From: Gnetum montanum
Taxonomy: Eukaryota; Streptophyta; Gnetopsida; Gnetales; Gnetaceae
Length of the DNA: 44,273 bases
Assembly (NCBI GenBank): GCA_015680685.1
Contig: MNCI01037634.1
Span: 420,797 to 465,069 of the forward strand
Reading direction: 5' to 3'
Shown: positions 9,209-21,189 of the stretch, one piece after another
Layout of the letters: the number at the start of each line of letters is the position of its first letter
Position numbering within the stretch: position 1 is the stretch's first letter
Notes under the pieces: model-generated
Told to the model about the DNA's origin: nothing
Seen by the model: the letters and a program-made list of their open reading frames with translations, nothing else
Databases searched by the model: none
Made by a program: the position numbers and the translations under genes

Positions 9209-11968
9209 ATGGCCTCGAAATGTGGATAGCAGGAAGGTCCTAGCCAAGGTGGAAGAAAATGAGCTCAAAGAGGTGAAAGACAAAGACCTACTAGACAACA
9301 TGTAGAATAGGAGGAGCAATCATTCAGCATTCATCAAGATGAACCTCCTATCGGACAGTCTGGGTAAGCAGAAGGAGGAGCTGCTATAGCGCCTGAACCT
9401 GGACAACAACTCATGTTGCCCCAAGATTGTGTTCAGGCTATCCATGAGAAGTCCACATTCGCTGTGGTGATTGTGGAGTTGAACTTTGAATCATTCATAG
9501 AGTTCGCTCCTGAGGCCATTAGGGATCACCTCAAAGGATCTCCCTTATGGCCTATCCTCTCTAAAAGTAGTGCTTGGTACCTAGGAGAGACGTACTAATT
9601 TTGGCACAATAGGGAGCAAGGCACCACTGTTAATATTTATAGTTTGATAGTTGACTTCTCTATGCAGGCCATTTCAAAAGTGTTAAACCTTTCGAATACA
9701 GGGCCCCAAGTTGCTTGGTTATCCACCCATTCAGACCCCGATGTGTGAAAGGATTGGTTGGAGAAGGCTTATGGCAGAGATGAAGCATTTGCTGAATTGA
9801 CGATGGAAGAGAGGGTTTACTTAAAAATTGGAATATATCACCTCTTCTCCACAAAGGGCCTCAAAAGAATATCAACGTATGCAGCTAGAGGATGTGCAGT
9901 GTTGATGGGAAAGGCTAACGCTAACCTAGCCCATCTATATTTGACAGAGATCCTGAGGCAGTTCGAAGAACGAAAGACAGGGAAGATGGTGTGGCCTTTT
10001 CCTTGTCTTATCAGAAAGCTTTGTTAACATGCTGGTATTCAGGGATACACTAATGATGTCCTTCGAAAAGCCCAAACTGCTTCATATGTTGAATTACTAA
10101 AGGCGCTAGCTCCAAGAAAAAGCACTGGCGAAGAGCTGGGACCAGAACAAGAAGAAGAACATATGGCTAGACCCATTCAACCTCCAACCATGGGTCCTAA
10201 CCAACAACAAGAAGTAGGCCCTAGCACAGGCCAGGATCAGTCGCCACTGCTACAAGACTACAGACCATCGATGAGCCATCTTAGGGCCATCGCTGAGATG
10301 GTCAGTTGGGGAAGTCATGATGACGCAAACCTCTTCTGTGTCATCAATGATGCCGTTCATCCTACAGTTTTGTTGGATTGCACAAGGGGGGAAGTATCCA
10401 TCCACACAGGAGGAGGGGAAAGTAGATGGTCACAAAAGATCTCAAGAAATGCGTCATCTTTCCAGGTGCAGTTAGAGACTGGTGAAGAGGCCATCGTGGT
10501 GGTCATGCAACACCAGAATGCCATGTGAGCTACAGAAGTGGTCGCAGACCACATCAAAGAATCCTTCAACATACTTGTTGTGTCATCAGCTAATCTCTCA
10601 GGAGCATGGGATGCTCAAAATTTGGCCAGAACCTCAATGACTCCTACGAAACATGAGGATGCGCTTGATAGATTGCTCCAAACAGGGCAAGTAATGACAT
10701 CCTTGTTTGACATCCCTCAGGATGTTATAGCAATTAAGTCAAACCTCATTTCCACAAAGGGGAAGCTGGTATTAATAGAAGTAAGGGTCGAGCATGCTGA
10801 AGCAGAAGTGTAGAAACTACAAGAGCAGCTTGTGGCCTTACAAGTAGCATAGCAGGATCCTTTGCAATTTTTTCCTACAAACCAGCTAGAAAATTTTAGA
10901 ATGGAGCAACTAACAAAGTTAATCACAGAGAATAAAAGGGTGGTGGATGAAAAGGAGAAGGCTATTTGGGATGTCTCCACAGCGCAAGTGCAAACATATG
11001 TGCATCTTAAGGCACTCAATGCCTTGCAAGAAGAAAATAAACAGATTGCAACTAACAACCTTTGGTTGACCACTGTAGAGAAGCAAAAGAATGTTCTCGA
11101 TGAACACTTTCATCAATTGTGAGAACAATTCATCCGGGTCAACCGAGACGTAAGCCGTTTAGCTAGAGAAAATTGAACCCTCTCGATGGAGGAGGTACGC
11201 ACCATTCACCAAAAGTTGACAATTGAGATAAGCGCATGGCAGAATGAGGCTAAATGACATGAAAAGCTAAAGGAGCACTTCCATGATCAAGTGGGGATGT
11301 ATACATAGATCCTTAAAAAGGAGATCCATATGGCCAAGGCCCAAATCAACACTATCAGTGCTCAACACATTGATTGGCGGGCCATATTGGACACATATGC
11401 CCTCGTCCACCAAGCGGAAGTTAAGAACTGGGACCTATAGATTTAGGAATTAATAGAGTACATGGATTTGGTAAATCTCAGATATTCCAACCTTTCCATG
11501 TTAACAGCAGGGCACTCGAGGTCAGAGCTTGAGCAGCAGATTACCCATATCAAATACGAAGTAGAATTTGCAGAACGCAAGAAGCTGTTGGAAAAACTAG
11601 ATGTTGCAAATTCTGAACTTGAGGTGGTGAAAGCTATCTACTAGGGATAAAAGGATGTAACAACTGACTTGGCTCAATGGCTAACGAACCTTCACAAATA
11701 CAAGAACAAATCTAGATCCTATGAGGAGGAACGATGGGTGTTCGTGGCTTGGTATGTCAAGGCCAACCAAATGTTCCCGCAACTACCCTGTCCGTGGGAG
11801 GTGCTGAATCCATCAAACATTGGAAAATTAGCATGGATGGCACAAGACCCTTGGACTGAAGAGGAGAAGCTCCAAGCCATTCTTCAGCATCATCAAACCT
11901 CAAAACCTAGAGCACAAGACAAAGGGAAGGCACCAATGGAGGAGCCACCGCCACTAGAAACTACATGA
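9209..11968 (+). pseudogene. Second ORF of element B: 919-residue coiled-coil protein, stop-riddled
   Basis: One reading frame of 920 codons starts at ATGGCCTCG (9209) and ends at TGA 11966. It is interrupted by 18 stop codons but by no frameshift. The N-terminal third (about 9413-10020) has an alpha/beta-like region with YSLIVDFS and AARGCAVLMGKANANLAHLYL. Its layout recalls the plant mobile / putative plant transposon domain found in some Athila-like ORFs, a weak match made by eye. A Pro/Gln/Glu-rich linker follows (10130-10270). From about 10700 to 11640 it is long, charged and heptad-like (for example ELEQQITHIKYEVEFAERKK), so probably coiled coil. The C-terminus is KGKAPMEEPPPLE. It occupies the position of the env-like ORF of Athila elements, but I see no signal peptide or clear membrane span. 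Function unknown. Confidence 0.7.
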
Positions 11969-12121
11969 GTTCCAAATTTTTGTAGTTGTAGTGTATTCTA
12001 TGTGTTGTGTCTTTATTTTTTTTTCTTCCCACACTATGGCATCATCCCATTTATCCATCTAATAATCCCATACCTATCCACCATGTAATCACTGTAACTC
12101 AAGGATGAGTTTTTATTCAGT

Positions 12122-12131
12122 TGTGGGGGTA
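12122..12131 (+). promoter_or_regulatory. Polypurine tract of element B
   Basis: TGTGGGGGTA lies immediately before the 3' LTR start. Element A has ATGGGGGTA in the same place, so the G5 run is the conserved plus-strand priming site. Confidence 0.65.
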
Positions 12132-12925
12132 TGATGGGACGCGATATCACATGGGCTGTGATATCGCGTACGTGATATTGTAGTCCACCGCCAATTCTAT
12201 AAATAAGAGGCAGCTCTCCCTTGTTTAACAACTTAGGTTAGATTGTAGCGAAAATCTGGTAGTTTGATCCCTCCAGAGAGAGATTATTTTTCCAGTGTCT
12301 GCACGCAGTGTGGTAAATGTAATTGTACGACATCCTTTATTCGAGTGTGACGTACTTGGACACACACATAATCGACAATAAAGATAGAGATTACTTCATC
12401 ATTGTAGCATTCAATTTGTTTATTTATTTATTTAATTTTTATTTATTGCTTTCCTAATTAGTCTCTCTCACCCTTAAACTCATGTTAAAATGCGGAATGA
12501 GTACGACTTGATTACAAGCATTTAAGTGTGACTACTTGGTAACCTAGTGGCGTACCTAGGATCTGTGCTTGGTAATCCCAGTGGTAGTCATGCATGAAGT
12601 CTAAGATGTGTATGGATAATCAAGGATTGGATGCTCATCGCACTTAGGCTAGTTAGATTCTCTTACCCTTTTCCTCCTAGCTTAGATAATAACTTTCCAT
12701 TGCCTTTAGAAGTAGCATTAGATTAGGAAACTCATCATACATCTCACTCTGGACTAAACCATACGTGACAAATATAATACTAGTCTAGGTGGGAATACAG
12801 TGAACTGTGACCTAAGGATAACTGTCTAGGTGCCACAACTAGTCCGTCTACGGAGTTCGACCAAATCGCACGTGAAAATGCTCATATTCATATGGTTGAG
12901 TGTAGGGGTACCTCGCCACTCATCA
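12132..12925 (+). repeat. 3' LTR of element B
   Basis: A 794-bp copy of the 5' LTR. TATA box at 12198-12205, AATAAA at 12377-12382, dyads at 12141-12150 (GCGATATCAC), 12158-12167 (GTGATATCGC) and 12172-12180. Divergence from the 5' LTR is about 8% after the TATA box but about 23% in the 61-base dyad region. Confidence 0.92.
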
Positions 12926-15900
12926 GAGATTAATGGGCACATTCATACTAAGTGCTAACTAGTGATCAAGATCTAGTTTTCAACTCTACCTATTGAGTTT
13001 TAGTTAGAAGGTGTGATGAAATGGATCACAAGTGTTTTTGGAAAATTTTTTATGATTGATCCAAGGACCATAGAAGGATCACTAGGCATGGTTGCATATA
13101 TTTACTACTAGATGTAAGAGGATGTAAAGGTTTCTTTTAGCATTATGTTGAAGGGGCCTTATAGATGTTTCTTTTAATTGATTTACTATAACAACTACCC
13201 TAACATTTTTAGGGTTTGTAAAAGTAAATTACACATTTTGATAGAATGCCTAAATTGGGCTAACAATCATACAAAAAATTCTAGGCATACTTTGTCAAAC
13301 CCAATGGTGTTGTTAGAGGGAGCTAAGCCAGTGTAACACCTAGTGGAAATAGTAACAAAATCTATAGAAAATGAATCAAGGGAAGAATCCCACACAACTT
13401 TCACAAATCAAACATCCAATCTTAATCAATTGCCCAAGGTTACATGGTTGAAGCCTCCTAACACTATGGCAAGTGAAGTTAAGAAAATGGTGGAATTATA
13501 CACTTGACCAACAAATATGGATAGTAATTAAGAACAACAATTAAAATCAACGGAAAAATAAATCACAATAGGATAATGATTTCATCATCAAATCTAACAT
13601 GATTGCAAAGAAGATAGAGTAGACTAAAGTAAAGAAGACCAAATGATGGGTAAATAATGTTGCAGTTTAGGTTGAAACTATTGATGAAGTTAATTAAGGG
13701 ATGCCATCCAACCTAGAATTGTGCATGCATTGGATGGAGGATGAGAGTGTTAATGAATAACAAAAAAAATCCTTGAAAATCTGGTTAATAGAGGACTAGT
13801 GATCTAGGAGGAAAACCCTATCCAAAAAACCCTTGACAATCTAGTTAGTAGGAAACTAGAGATCTAGGAAATAAAACCTATCCAAGATATGAAAATCAAG
13901 AAATGTGGAACAAATTCAACAATTTTCTCCACCCAATGACTATTTGTTCATGGAATTGTGCTAACTTATAAATGATAAATAAATTTTTTTACATCAAGAA
14001 TCTCATAAATTAAACATTGTTAATATTCTTCGTCTATGGGAAGTGAAGATGGAGGCTCTTCAAGGGCATTCATGGCCTAGGTAGGTTGGGGTCAATGTCC
14101 TAGATCAAGGTTGAAGTAGTGGGTTAACATGTCTATGGTGCTTCCACCTAGCTTTTGAAGAGGCTAAAACTAGTTGTCACTTCTTAGGCATTATAGAGGA
14201 AGTAGTTCATATTCTCAATGTGTATGGCCTTGTAACATACAATCTTTGGTCAAGATATCCTTCAGATCACAAATAAAGGAGATTGAACCTTTGAAGGAGA
14301 TAGATTGGAATATGATATAATATGTAATGGATAGATCTTGAGGTTCCATTAGCTATATTAATGAATAATTTTTCTAGGAGTTGAACATGAAAAATAGGTT
14401 TCAAAACTCACCATCCTTCTTGTTTGCATTACTTGGAAATGGTCATTGAAGGATAATGAATGGAAGGAATTTATTTTAGAATATTTATTTCTTTTTAAGG
14501 CTCTATGGTAGAACTCCCATCCAAATGATAAGACCATTTCATGATCATGGTCAAACAACCAACCCATTCTATGTGATTAGAAAAGATCTATGTGACCTTC
14601 CTCTTTTCTAATTTGAGAATGTAGGGCTACATTGTGGACAATTCCATATTTTCCTCTAAATGATCTAGACTTGGGAGATGGTTGCGCACATGTATGAAGC
14701 CATTTAATAGCGGCTTGAAGTTTTTAGAGAATTCTATAAAACATAGAGAAAGCATACATGGTCAAATGTGGTGAAGGATGCTATTTATGAGGTTAGGTTA
14801 TAGGGTCATTTAGATGAGTTTCTAGAATGAGACTAGATGACCTGGTTGTGGTCAAGAAAAAGGTTTGAATGTTGATCTTGGAGAAGGAGGTTTATTGGAA
14901 GCAACATGCTAGAAAAATGGGTGAAGGAAAAAGAGTAGAACATGGTTGTATTACACATGACAACAAAAAAAAACATAAGAAGAACTAGATTATTTCCTTC
15001 TCAGGCTTAGTCAAGGAGGATTTTGAATTGGTAACCAAATTTTATTGAGCACTTTAAAAAGTGAGTGATGTAGTAAACCTCATGAAAGAGGATAATAGGA
15101 TCCTTCAGCAAGGGTTCACTTGAGAGAAAACTAGGAAGATTATCAAGGAATCTCCAATAAGTTCCTAGGGCCAAATGATTAAAACTTAAAGTTGTAGAAG
15201 GAGTTTTGGAACATCCTCAAAGAAAAAATGAAGGTTTTTCTACTCTTATTTTAGTCTAAGAGAATATTCCCTAAACATTAAGATAACACATCTCTAATTC
15301 TATTGCCAAAGAAGAACCAGAATCACCTACTAATTGCCACCCCATTAGCTCACACAATTACACATACAAATTTCTTTTGAAGCTTTTAATAAGTTGCATT
15401 GAACCTCTCCTCCCTAGCATGATAGAAGAAGATCAATTTTCTTTTACTTTAAGATGATCCATCATAAATAGCTTGATTTTCACTCAAGAACATTCACTGG
15501 GTTGCCTCATACTATACACATAAATTTACTATTATTTTATGAAGATGGACTTGGCCAAGGCTTATGATAAAGTGGATTGACATGTCCTTTTATTTACTAT
15601 GGAAAAGTTGGGTTTCACACATGTGTAATTTGGTTAGATTTATAATTAACATGATGCATTTCAACGTCATTTTGAATGATAATAAGTGAAATCACCTCTT
15701 CCCAAAGAGGGCTATTTGCTAAGAGAATATTCTTTCCCCTTATATTTTTGAAATGATTACAAAAAAACTATCTTAAAGCCTTAGACACATGAAGCTTCAT
15801 TTTCCTTTTCCATAAGACTTACAAACCGTAAAGTATGCTAATGACACCATCTTTTTCTTTAAAGCTTCTATTCTTGAGGTCAAGAAAATTGAATAAACCT

Positions 15901-16090
15901 TATATTGTTTCAAAAGTGCACTAATTTTAAGGTTAAATGGAGTAAAATGAAAATTTTCCACATTGAGCGCCTAAAATCTAAGCCTTCAAGTATCTTTAGA
16001 CTATTATGAAACCTTTTCTTTCTCCTCTTGTTCTACCTAGGCAACCTCTACTTGTAGGATAGAATTCTAGATCACTGTGGAATAGGATTG
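12926..16090 (+). mobile_element. LINE 1: highly decayed L1-type LINE
   Basis: Short conserved islands appear in the order of a plant LINE. An ORF1 zinc-knuckle island near 13195-13275 reads YYNNYPN followed by CKSKLHILIEC, with the first Cys lost. An endonuclease start near 13935 reads CSWNCANL. A reverse transcriptase is at 15280-16020. Many stops and frameshifts separate the islands, far more than in LINEs 3 and 4, so this is the oldest LINE here. Exact ends are not visible. Confidence 0.65.
15280..16020 (+). pseudogene. Reverse transcriptase fragment of LINE 1
   Basis: Successive RT blocks are visible across frames: a polymerase lead-in near 15290 (LIPKKN-like), IEPLLPSMIEEDQFSF (about 15395-15445), KMDLAKAYDKVD with the first catalytic Asp (about 15542-15578), and a degenerate YANDT box near 15835-15850 in place of YADDT. 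The order and spacing match L1-clade RT. Frameshifts and stops make it non-functional. Confidence 0.7.
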
Positions 16091-17580
16091 CAGATAATAT
16101 TAATAAATAACTTGCTTCAAGAAACTTACTTAGGATGTGTGGTAGAAAGTGGACAAACTATGGATCCACTACATCCAAGTGATTTAAGAGTTCTAGAATA
16201 CAATTTAAAGAGGTTGGAATTTTCTAAATCCATAGACACTTGGAATGTTAGTAGGGGTAGCATTAATATCGATCAACTTTCACAAGAAGTAACCACTAAT
16301 TGAACCATCTCTAAAGCTTTTTCCAAGGCTTTGATGCTTCTAAAATGAAAGGAATTTAGTATGGTCACTCACTTAACAAGACTAAGAGGTTGGATTCCTT
16401 CACTAATGGACTTCTTCCCAAAGCTTATGGCACAATTGCACTCATTACCCAACATCTTTAATACTTTAATCATCCTTGGGTACACAATGGTCATAAGCAT
16501 AACTTCAAAGGAGTTTAGATTAAGGGTTTCTAATGTGGCCTACTGTGGATTGCTAATGTGCTTTATTATTTTCAATAAGGGCTCGAGTTCACTGGTGCAT
16601 GACCTTATTCTAGCATTTACCAAGCTATGAGGTGTAGAGAAAGGACTCCATCGAACATTACATAGGGCTTTAACCAATGAATGGTGACCATGAACCTATG
16701 CAGAACCTAGCCACATGTTTGTAGCTACATTTACAAGGATGGATATGATGCTAGTTTGAATGTGGATTAAGACCAAAATTACATTCTACAAACTTGTTAA
16801 AGGTCTATGAGGACTCAATTAAGAAGATGATCCTCACATCAGTAAGGTGGAAAAGAATGAAGTTCATCCCACCCACATATTTGTAGCATTATAAGATCCT
16901 CACTAATCTCTTTCTCATGGATCAAACTTGAAGAGTTATGACCCTAAATCAACACCCTCACTTACTTTTTTCTAATAGAAGGGTCCTTACATGTTGGTCA
17001 TTTTGAATGATGAGGAGGTCATTGACACCTTAGTAGACATAAATGATATGCATAATGACCATGCTTAGGACCATGTAGACATCTTGGATGATCTAGAAAA
17101 TATGCACTTAACAAGTCCTCTACTCCTAGGTGGGTTTTAGTGCCACATCCTTGAAATCTATAAGGATTCTTGGTATTTATAGGCGTTAGTATGTGGTCAC
17201 TTCATCAAAGCATGATAGACATTCCAACGTGTCTCATGTTCTTTTTCCAAAGAATCTTTGATCACTATGATGGTCACAAAGGTTCTCAGTAACCCCTAGA
17301 GCACACCCCACTATTAGAACTATCCTTTAGCTCTTAATGATGCTTTGCATGGTGTTATGATAGAGACGGGTACTATTAACCAACAAACTATTTGAGGAAG
17401 GAAAAACTAATAGGGGGGATATGCCACATGCTCCCATGATTTTATTGGTCTCATGGATGATTTTCCTTTTTGTTCTGGTATTTTATTTTTTAATGTTTTT
17501 AATGTAATGATAAAGATTTGATACTAATGATTCTATTTTTCAATTTGTCATGGGTTTCTTAATTTTGAATTTATTTTTAA
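16091..17580. other. Unclassified repeat-like interval
   Basis: Two short open stretches (16088-16303 and 16361-16630) carry no domain I recognise. The interval may be the 3' part of LINE 1 or a separate old insertion. The last 150 bases are T-rich. Confidence 0.4.
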
Positions 17581-20400
17581 ATCTCATGTTCAACATTATG
17601 AGGTTTTTCATATGAATGCATCTTTATTTCTTTCTTCATTTAGAAAAGATATTTTGAGGTCTCTTTAGAGTGTTGAAAATAAAAACTTGGTAATTCTGGT
17701 TGGATTGATTGATGATTGCATACCATACAACATGTTAGGAATTTTTCTCATTAGTTAGGTAAGTAATTTGCTAAGAGATGAAGGAAGAATGAGAAAAAAT
17801 GTGCTAATATTTAGTAGATCATCATTGCTCTTCAAAATGATTCCCTTAATACTAATCTATAATAGCAACTTACCTATATTTGCTCTGTTAAATAGAAATG
17901 AGATGTGCATGATGTAAAAAGTACTCTCGTTATGAGTCATCTTTCATAATTGAAAGTGGAGAGAGAACAATGGAAGAAGTTCTTTAAATTATTAAAAGGT
18001 AAATCTAATTTCCTTGTTATTAATTCTTTAGAAGTTAATGGCAATATTACTTTTGATTCTCTTATTATTACTATTTTTTTGAAAGACATTGTCATCATAT
18101 ATTTTCTTTAAAGAGTTTTGATTATGAAGATTTTCTTTCTAATTTAGACTCTTTGCTAAAAAGTTATTCTTAATTATCATATTAACCTTCTTGAACAAGA
18201 TACCTCTATTACTAAATTTAAAGATGCAATATTTAGGTTCGCCAATTTTAAAGTTCTAAGTTTTGATGGAATTCCCATTGAATTATTTAAAAATCATTGG
18301 GATGTTATTAGTATAGACTTTGTATATTCATTGAATTCATTAAGCATTGTTCACTTGGTTAAGAGCTAAATAGAGGAATCATGAGACTTACTCCTAAGGA
18401 AGGTAATTTCTCCTAGATCGATAATTGGAATTCTATTATTCTTTTGAATTCAATTTATAATATCTTGACTAAATGTCTTACTCAAAGATTAAAATTAATT
18501 ATTCAGCAATTAATTACTCTAATGCAATCTAGCCTTGTTTAAGGTAGATGTATTTTGGATAATGTTGTTGCTTCTTGGGAGGTTCTACAATGGGCTAAGG
18601 ATTCTAATTAAGGCATTCCATTTTTAAAGCTTGATTATGCTAAAGCTTGTGATAGGATTGAATGCCATGTTCTAATTGCATATGTTTGTAAATATGGTTT
18701 TAAATATAAATATATTGGGATGGTTGAGACCCTTTTTGCTAAAACTAATGTGTTAGTGGCTAGAAATGTTGGTATTACTAGTAGTTTGAAATCTAAATGC
18801 TCAATTAGGCGAGATTGTCCTCTTGTACCCTATCTCTTCATCCTCACTACAAGACATATTTATTGAGAATATTGTTTCTACATTATTAAATATGAATTTT
18901 GTATGTGACTATTTTCATGATAGAAATGATAAAGCTATTACAAATCATCCTTTCTATTATTTTAATTTATATTCTAGAATTTTAGGCCCTAAGATTAATT
19001 AGTTAAAATATTTTATGTTCTACAATAAGGATAAAAACCTTTTATGTTATAGTTAAGAAGATTGAGAAATAGCTTTATAAGGTAAGAATAAGAATCTTTC
19101 AATGGCTTAAAAGTTTATTTTCTGTAAGCATCTCATCCAAGCTACTCATGTGTACTATTCTTAGTGTTGAACTACTAGTAATAGTACATTTTATCACATT
19201 AAATAACTTGTATGAAATTTCTTTTGAAGTAGTAGCTAGTTAAGAAAAGGCTTTTTTTTTTTTGAGTTTCCTCAGATATTTGCACTTCTCACAGAGGATG
19301 GTGGCTTAGTTTGATGAATTATTAAAATCAAGGTATTGCCTTATGTGCTAAGTGGATGGTAAAATGGTTAATTGGTATAGAGCTTAGAAACTTCTTTTTT
19401 GTAAGTACATCCAAATGCATAAGGTTAGATGTAGTGATTATTAGAAAAATAGTAATTTTTAAAGCTATGTTCTTTTTATTAAAGATCTAATTATCTAAGG
19501 ATTTATTACCATAACATTTGGAAGCCTTGACATTTTATTAGTAACTTTTGGGACTTTAACAATTTCATAGTTCATGGTTCAATGCTTGATAGGTTATCTC
19601 CTTGGTGGCTTTCCATTAATAATGAACCATGAGCTATTAAACATCCACAACTTTCCAATGATATACAATGTAAGCTTGGAATTACCTCTCTTTCATCTCT
19701 AGGCATAAGCAATGGATTTTTTGATCTTGAGTCTCAAATTCCCTATGGCATTAATGTCTCTAAAAAGTTCATTTTTAAATATCTTTTGGAAAGTTTGGAT
19801 AGAACTTTAATTATTTGGAATTTTCATAATGTTCTTTTTGATATTTCATGGATCAATGGCCATTTAGTTTTTGCATTTCAATTAAAGTTTGCCTACACTA
19901 TTATTAGTTCTAATCTATGGAAAGTAAATCATAATGTGTAATTATGGAAATATCAAGTTGTTTCCACTTTGAAATTTAAGTATTTTTATAGTATTTGATT
20001 CATTAAGGTATGCCTATTAGTTTTCATTACTCTTATTTGAGATTTTATGACCTTAGATATCCTCTTTGTGACACCACTCATTCATCCACTACTTTTTAAA
20101 TTACCTATTTGGTCATAGCTTTTGGTCTTAGTGTAGCTCATATTTACATGCTTTTAAGCGAAGTTTGAATGAAGTTTTAGTTGGCAACACTCTTCAACAT
20201 CAATCATTTTGCTTCACACTTGGAATTGTTTTCATCTTCTTTTCTTTATGCCATGTGGGAATTTAAATGTCATGTGGTATATCATAAAGATATCATGTGG
20301 TTTATCATAAAGATTCTTGACTAATGTTCTTCCTTTATTTGCTCAAGGTGACATTATGAAATAGCTCATGTTTTAGTTCTAGCCCAAAATGGATACATTA
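17580..20400 (+). mobile_element. LINE 2: decayed L1-type LINE, 5'-truncated
   Basis: It begins within the segment between endonuclease and RT (no endonuclease motifs seen) and continues through RT (18180-18980) to a C-terminal region near 19230-19380 with the island CAKWMVKW typical of LINE ORF2 after the RT. It is AT-rich. It lies in the same orientation as the other three LINEs. Confidence 0.65.
18180..18980 (+). pseudogene. Reverse transcriptase fragment of LINE 2
   Basis: Recognisable blocks: FDGIPIELFKNHWDVI (about 18260-18310), ILTKCLTQRLKLIIQ (about 18463-18510), FLKLDYAKACDRIE with the first catalytic Asp (about 18620-18662), and CSIRRDCPLVPYLFIL (about 18799-18845, family IRQGCPLSPYLF). 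The YADD box that should follow within about 250 bases is not found; the sequence passes straight to the YSRILGPKIN region near 18970, implying an internal deletion. Several in-frame stops. Confidence 0.7.
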
Positions 20401-20440
20401 TTTTTTTTCTCCTTCTTTTATTTAGAGGCCTTTAGTAGGA

Positions 20441-20845
20441 AGTGAAAATCAAGATGGCATATCTAAAAGAAGGCAAGGTCTTATCCTTTTCTAATATGAG
20501 AGGGGAGGTTTTTCAAGATTGGTTGTAAGGATGAAAACCTCAAAGGAAATTCTAAAGCCATTGAGCCATTCATTTATGTTTTGCCAAAGTTTCACCTCTT
20601 TTTGATGCTTCTTTAAGATTGTACTTTGAATTTTTATTTAATACTTAGTGAAAATGAAGATGGCACATTTGAAAGAAGGCAAGGTTTGATTCTTTACTTA
20701 TTTTAGAGAGGATGCTTTCAGGATTGGTTATGAGGATGAAAACCTAAAAATACAACTGAAAACCACTAAGCCATTCACTTTGTGTTTTGTTAAAGTTTCA
20801 CCTCTCCCTAATACTTGATATTATACTTTGAATTTTTCTTTATAA
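20441..20845. repeat. Direct tandem duplication, about 206-bp unit, two copies
   Basis: Copy one starts at 20441 and copy two at 20647, both with AGTGAAAAT-AAGATGGCA. Both share GAAAGAAGGCAAGGT, GATGAAAACCT, AAGTTTCACCTCT and TACTTTGAATTTTT in the same order. The copies differ by substitutions and small indels. The duplication lies just beyond the end of LINE 2. Confidence 0.85.
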
Positions 20846-21019
20846 TACATTTTTTATCTTGAAAAGAGTAAAGTTCAAGTATTCACAACCTTTCTTTTAA
20901 ACATTGAATTTCTTGTATTGCACCCCTTCAAGTGCATGATTTAAAAACTTGTTTGCTATCACTCATGAATTAGCTTGACTCACAATAGATAGCAAGCAAA
21001 GCAATACATTTAGTGAAGA

Positions 21020-21110
21020 GCACCAACGGTAGCTTAGTTGATTGGCTTACACTTTGCACCTTGACGGTATTGTTTTAAAAATCTCATTCACTGGTTACAA
21101 ATTTAGTTCC
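21020..21110 (+). other. Possible degenerate tRNA-derived SINE head
   Basis: TAGCTTAGTTG at 21030-21040 fits the Pol III A-box consensus TRGYNNANNNG. GGTTACAAAT at 21093-21102 resembles a B-box (GGTTCRANNC) with mismatches. The 63-base spacing is longer than in a tRNA. No cloverleaf gene is present. This is a weak candidate. Confidence 0.25.
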
Positions 21111-21189
21111 ATAAGTTCTTTCCCTGGTGCCAATTTAGTCACCAAATTTAACTAATCTAGAAGTCTTCATATTCATACAAAGGAAACTT

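Larger units (their letters stand above)
4602..12925 (+). mobile_element. Complete LTR retrotransposon B, Ty3/gypsy-like, non-autonomous
   Basis: An 8,324-bp element bounded by direct LTRs that begin TGATGGGACGCG and end ACTCATCA. The flanks are GACAT (4597-4601) and GAGAT (12926-12930), a 5-bp target duplication with one mismatch. A tRNA-Asp-type primer-binding site follows the 5' LTR and a purine tract precedes the 3' LTR. The interior encodes a gag with a zinc knuckle and a second long frame. No reverse transcriptase, RNase H, integrase or protease is visible, so mobility would have needed proteins in trans, as known for TR-GAG-type elements. By hand count the LTRs differ at roughly 73 of 796 positions (about 91% identity), mostly transitions, indicating an old insertion. 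Confidence 0.9.

Noticed and set aside
9209-11968. Alternative genetic code or programmed readthrough to explain in-frame stops
   Set aside because: All three stop codons occur (8 TAG, 6 TGA, 4 TAA) with no common context, and the same mixture breaks gag and LINE frames. Pseudogene decay explains it.
21020-21110. Functional tRNA gene
   Set aside because: The A-box fits but the B-box is poor, spacing is too long and no cloverleaf can be folded by eye.
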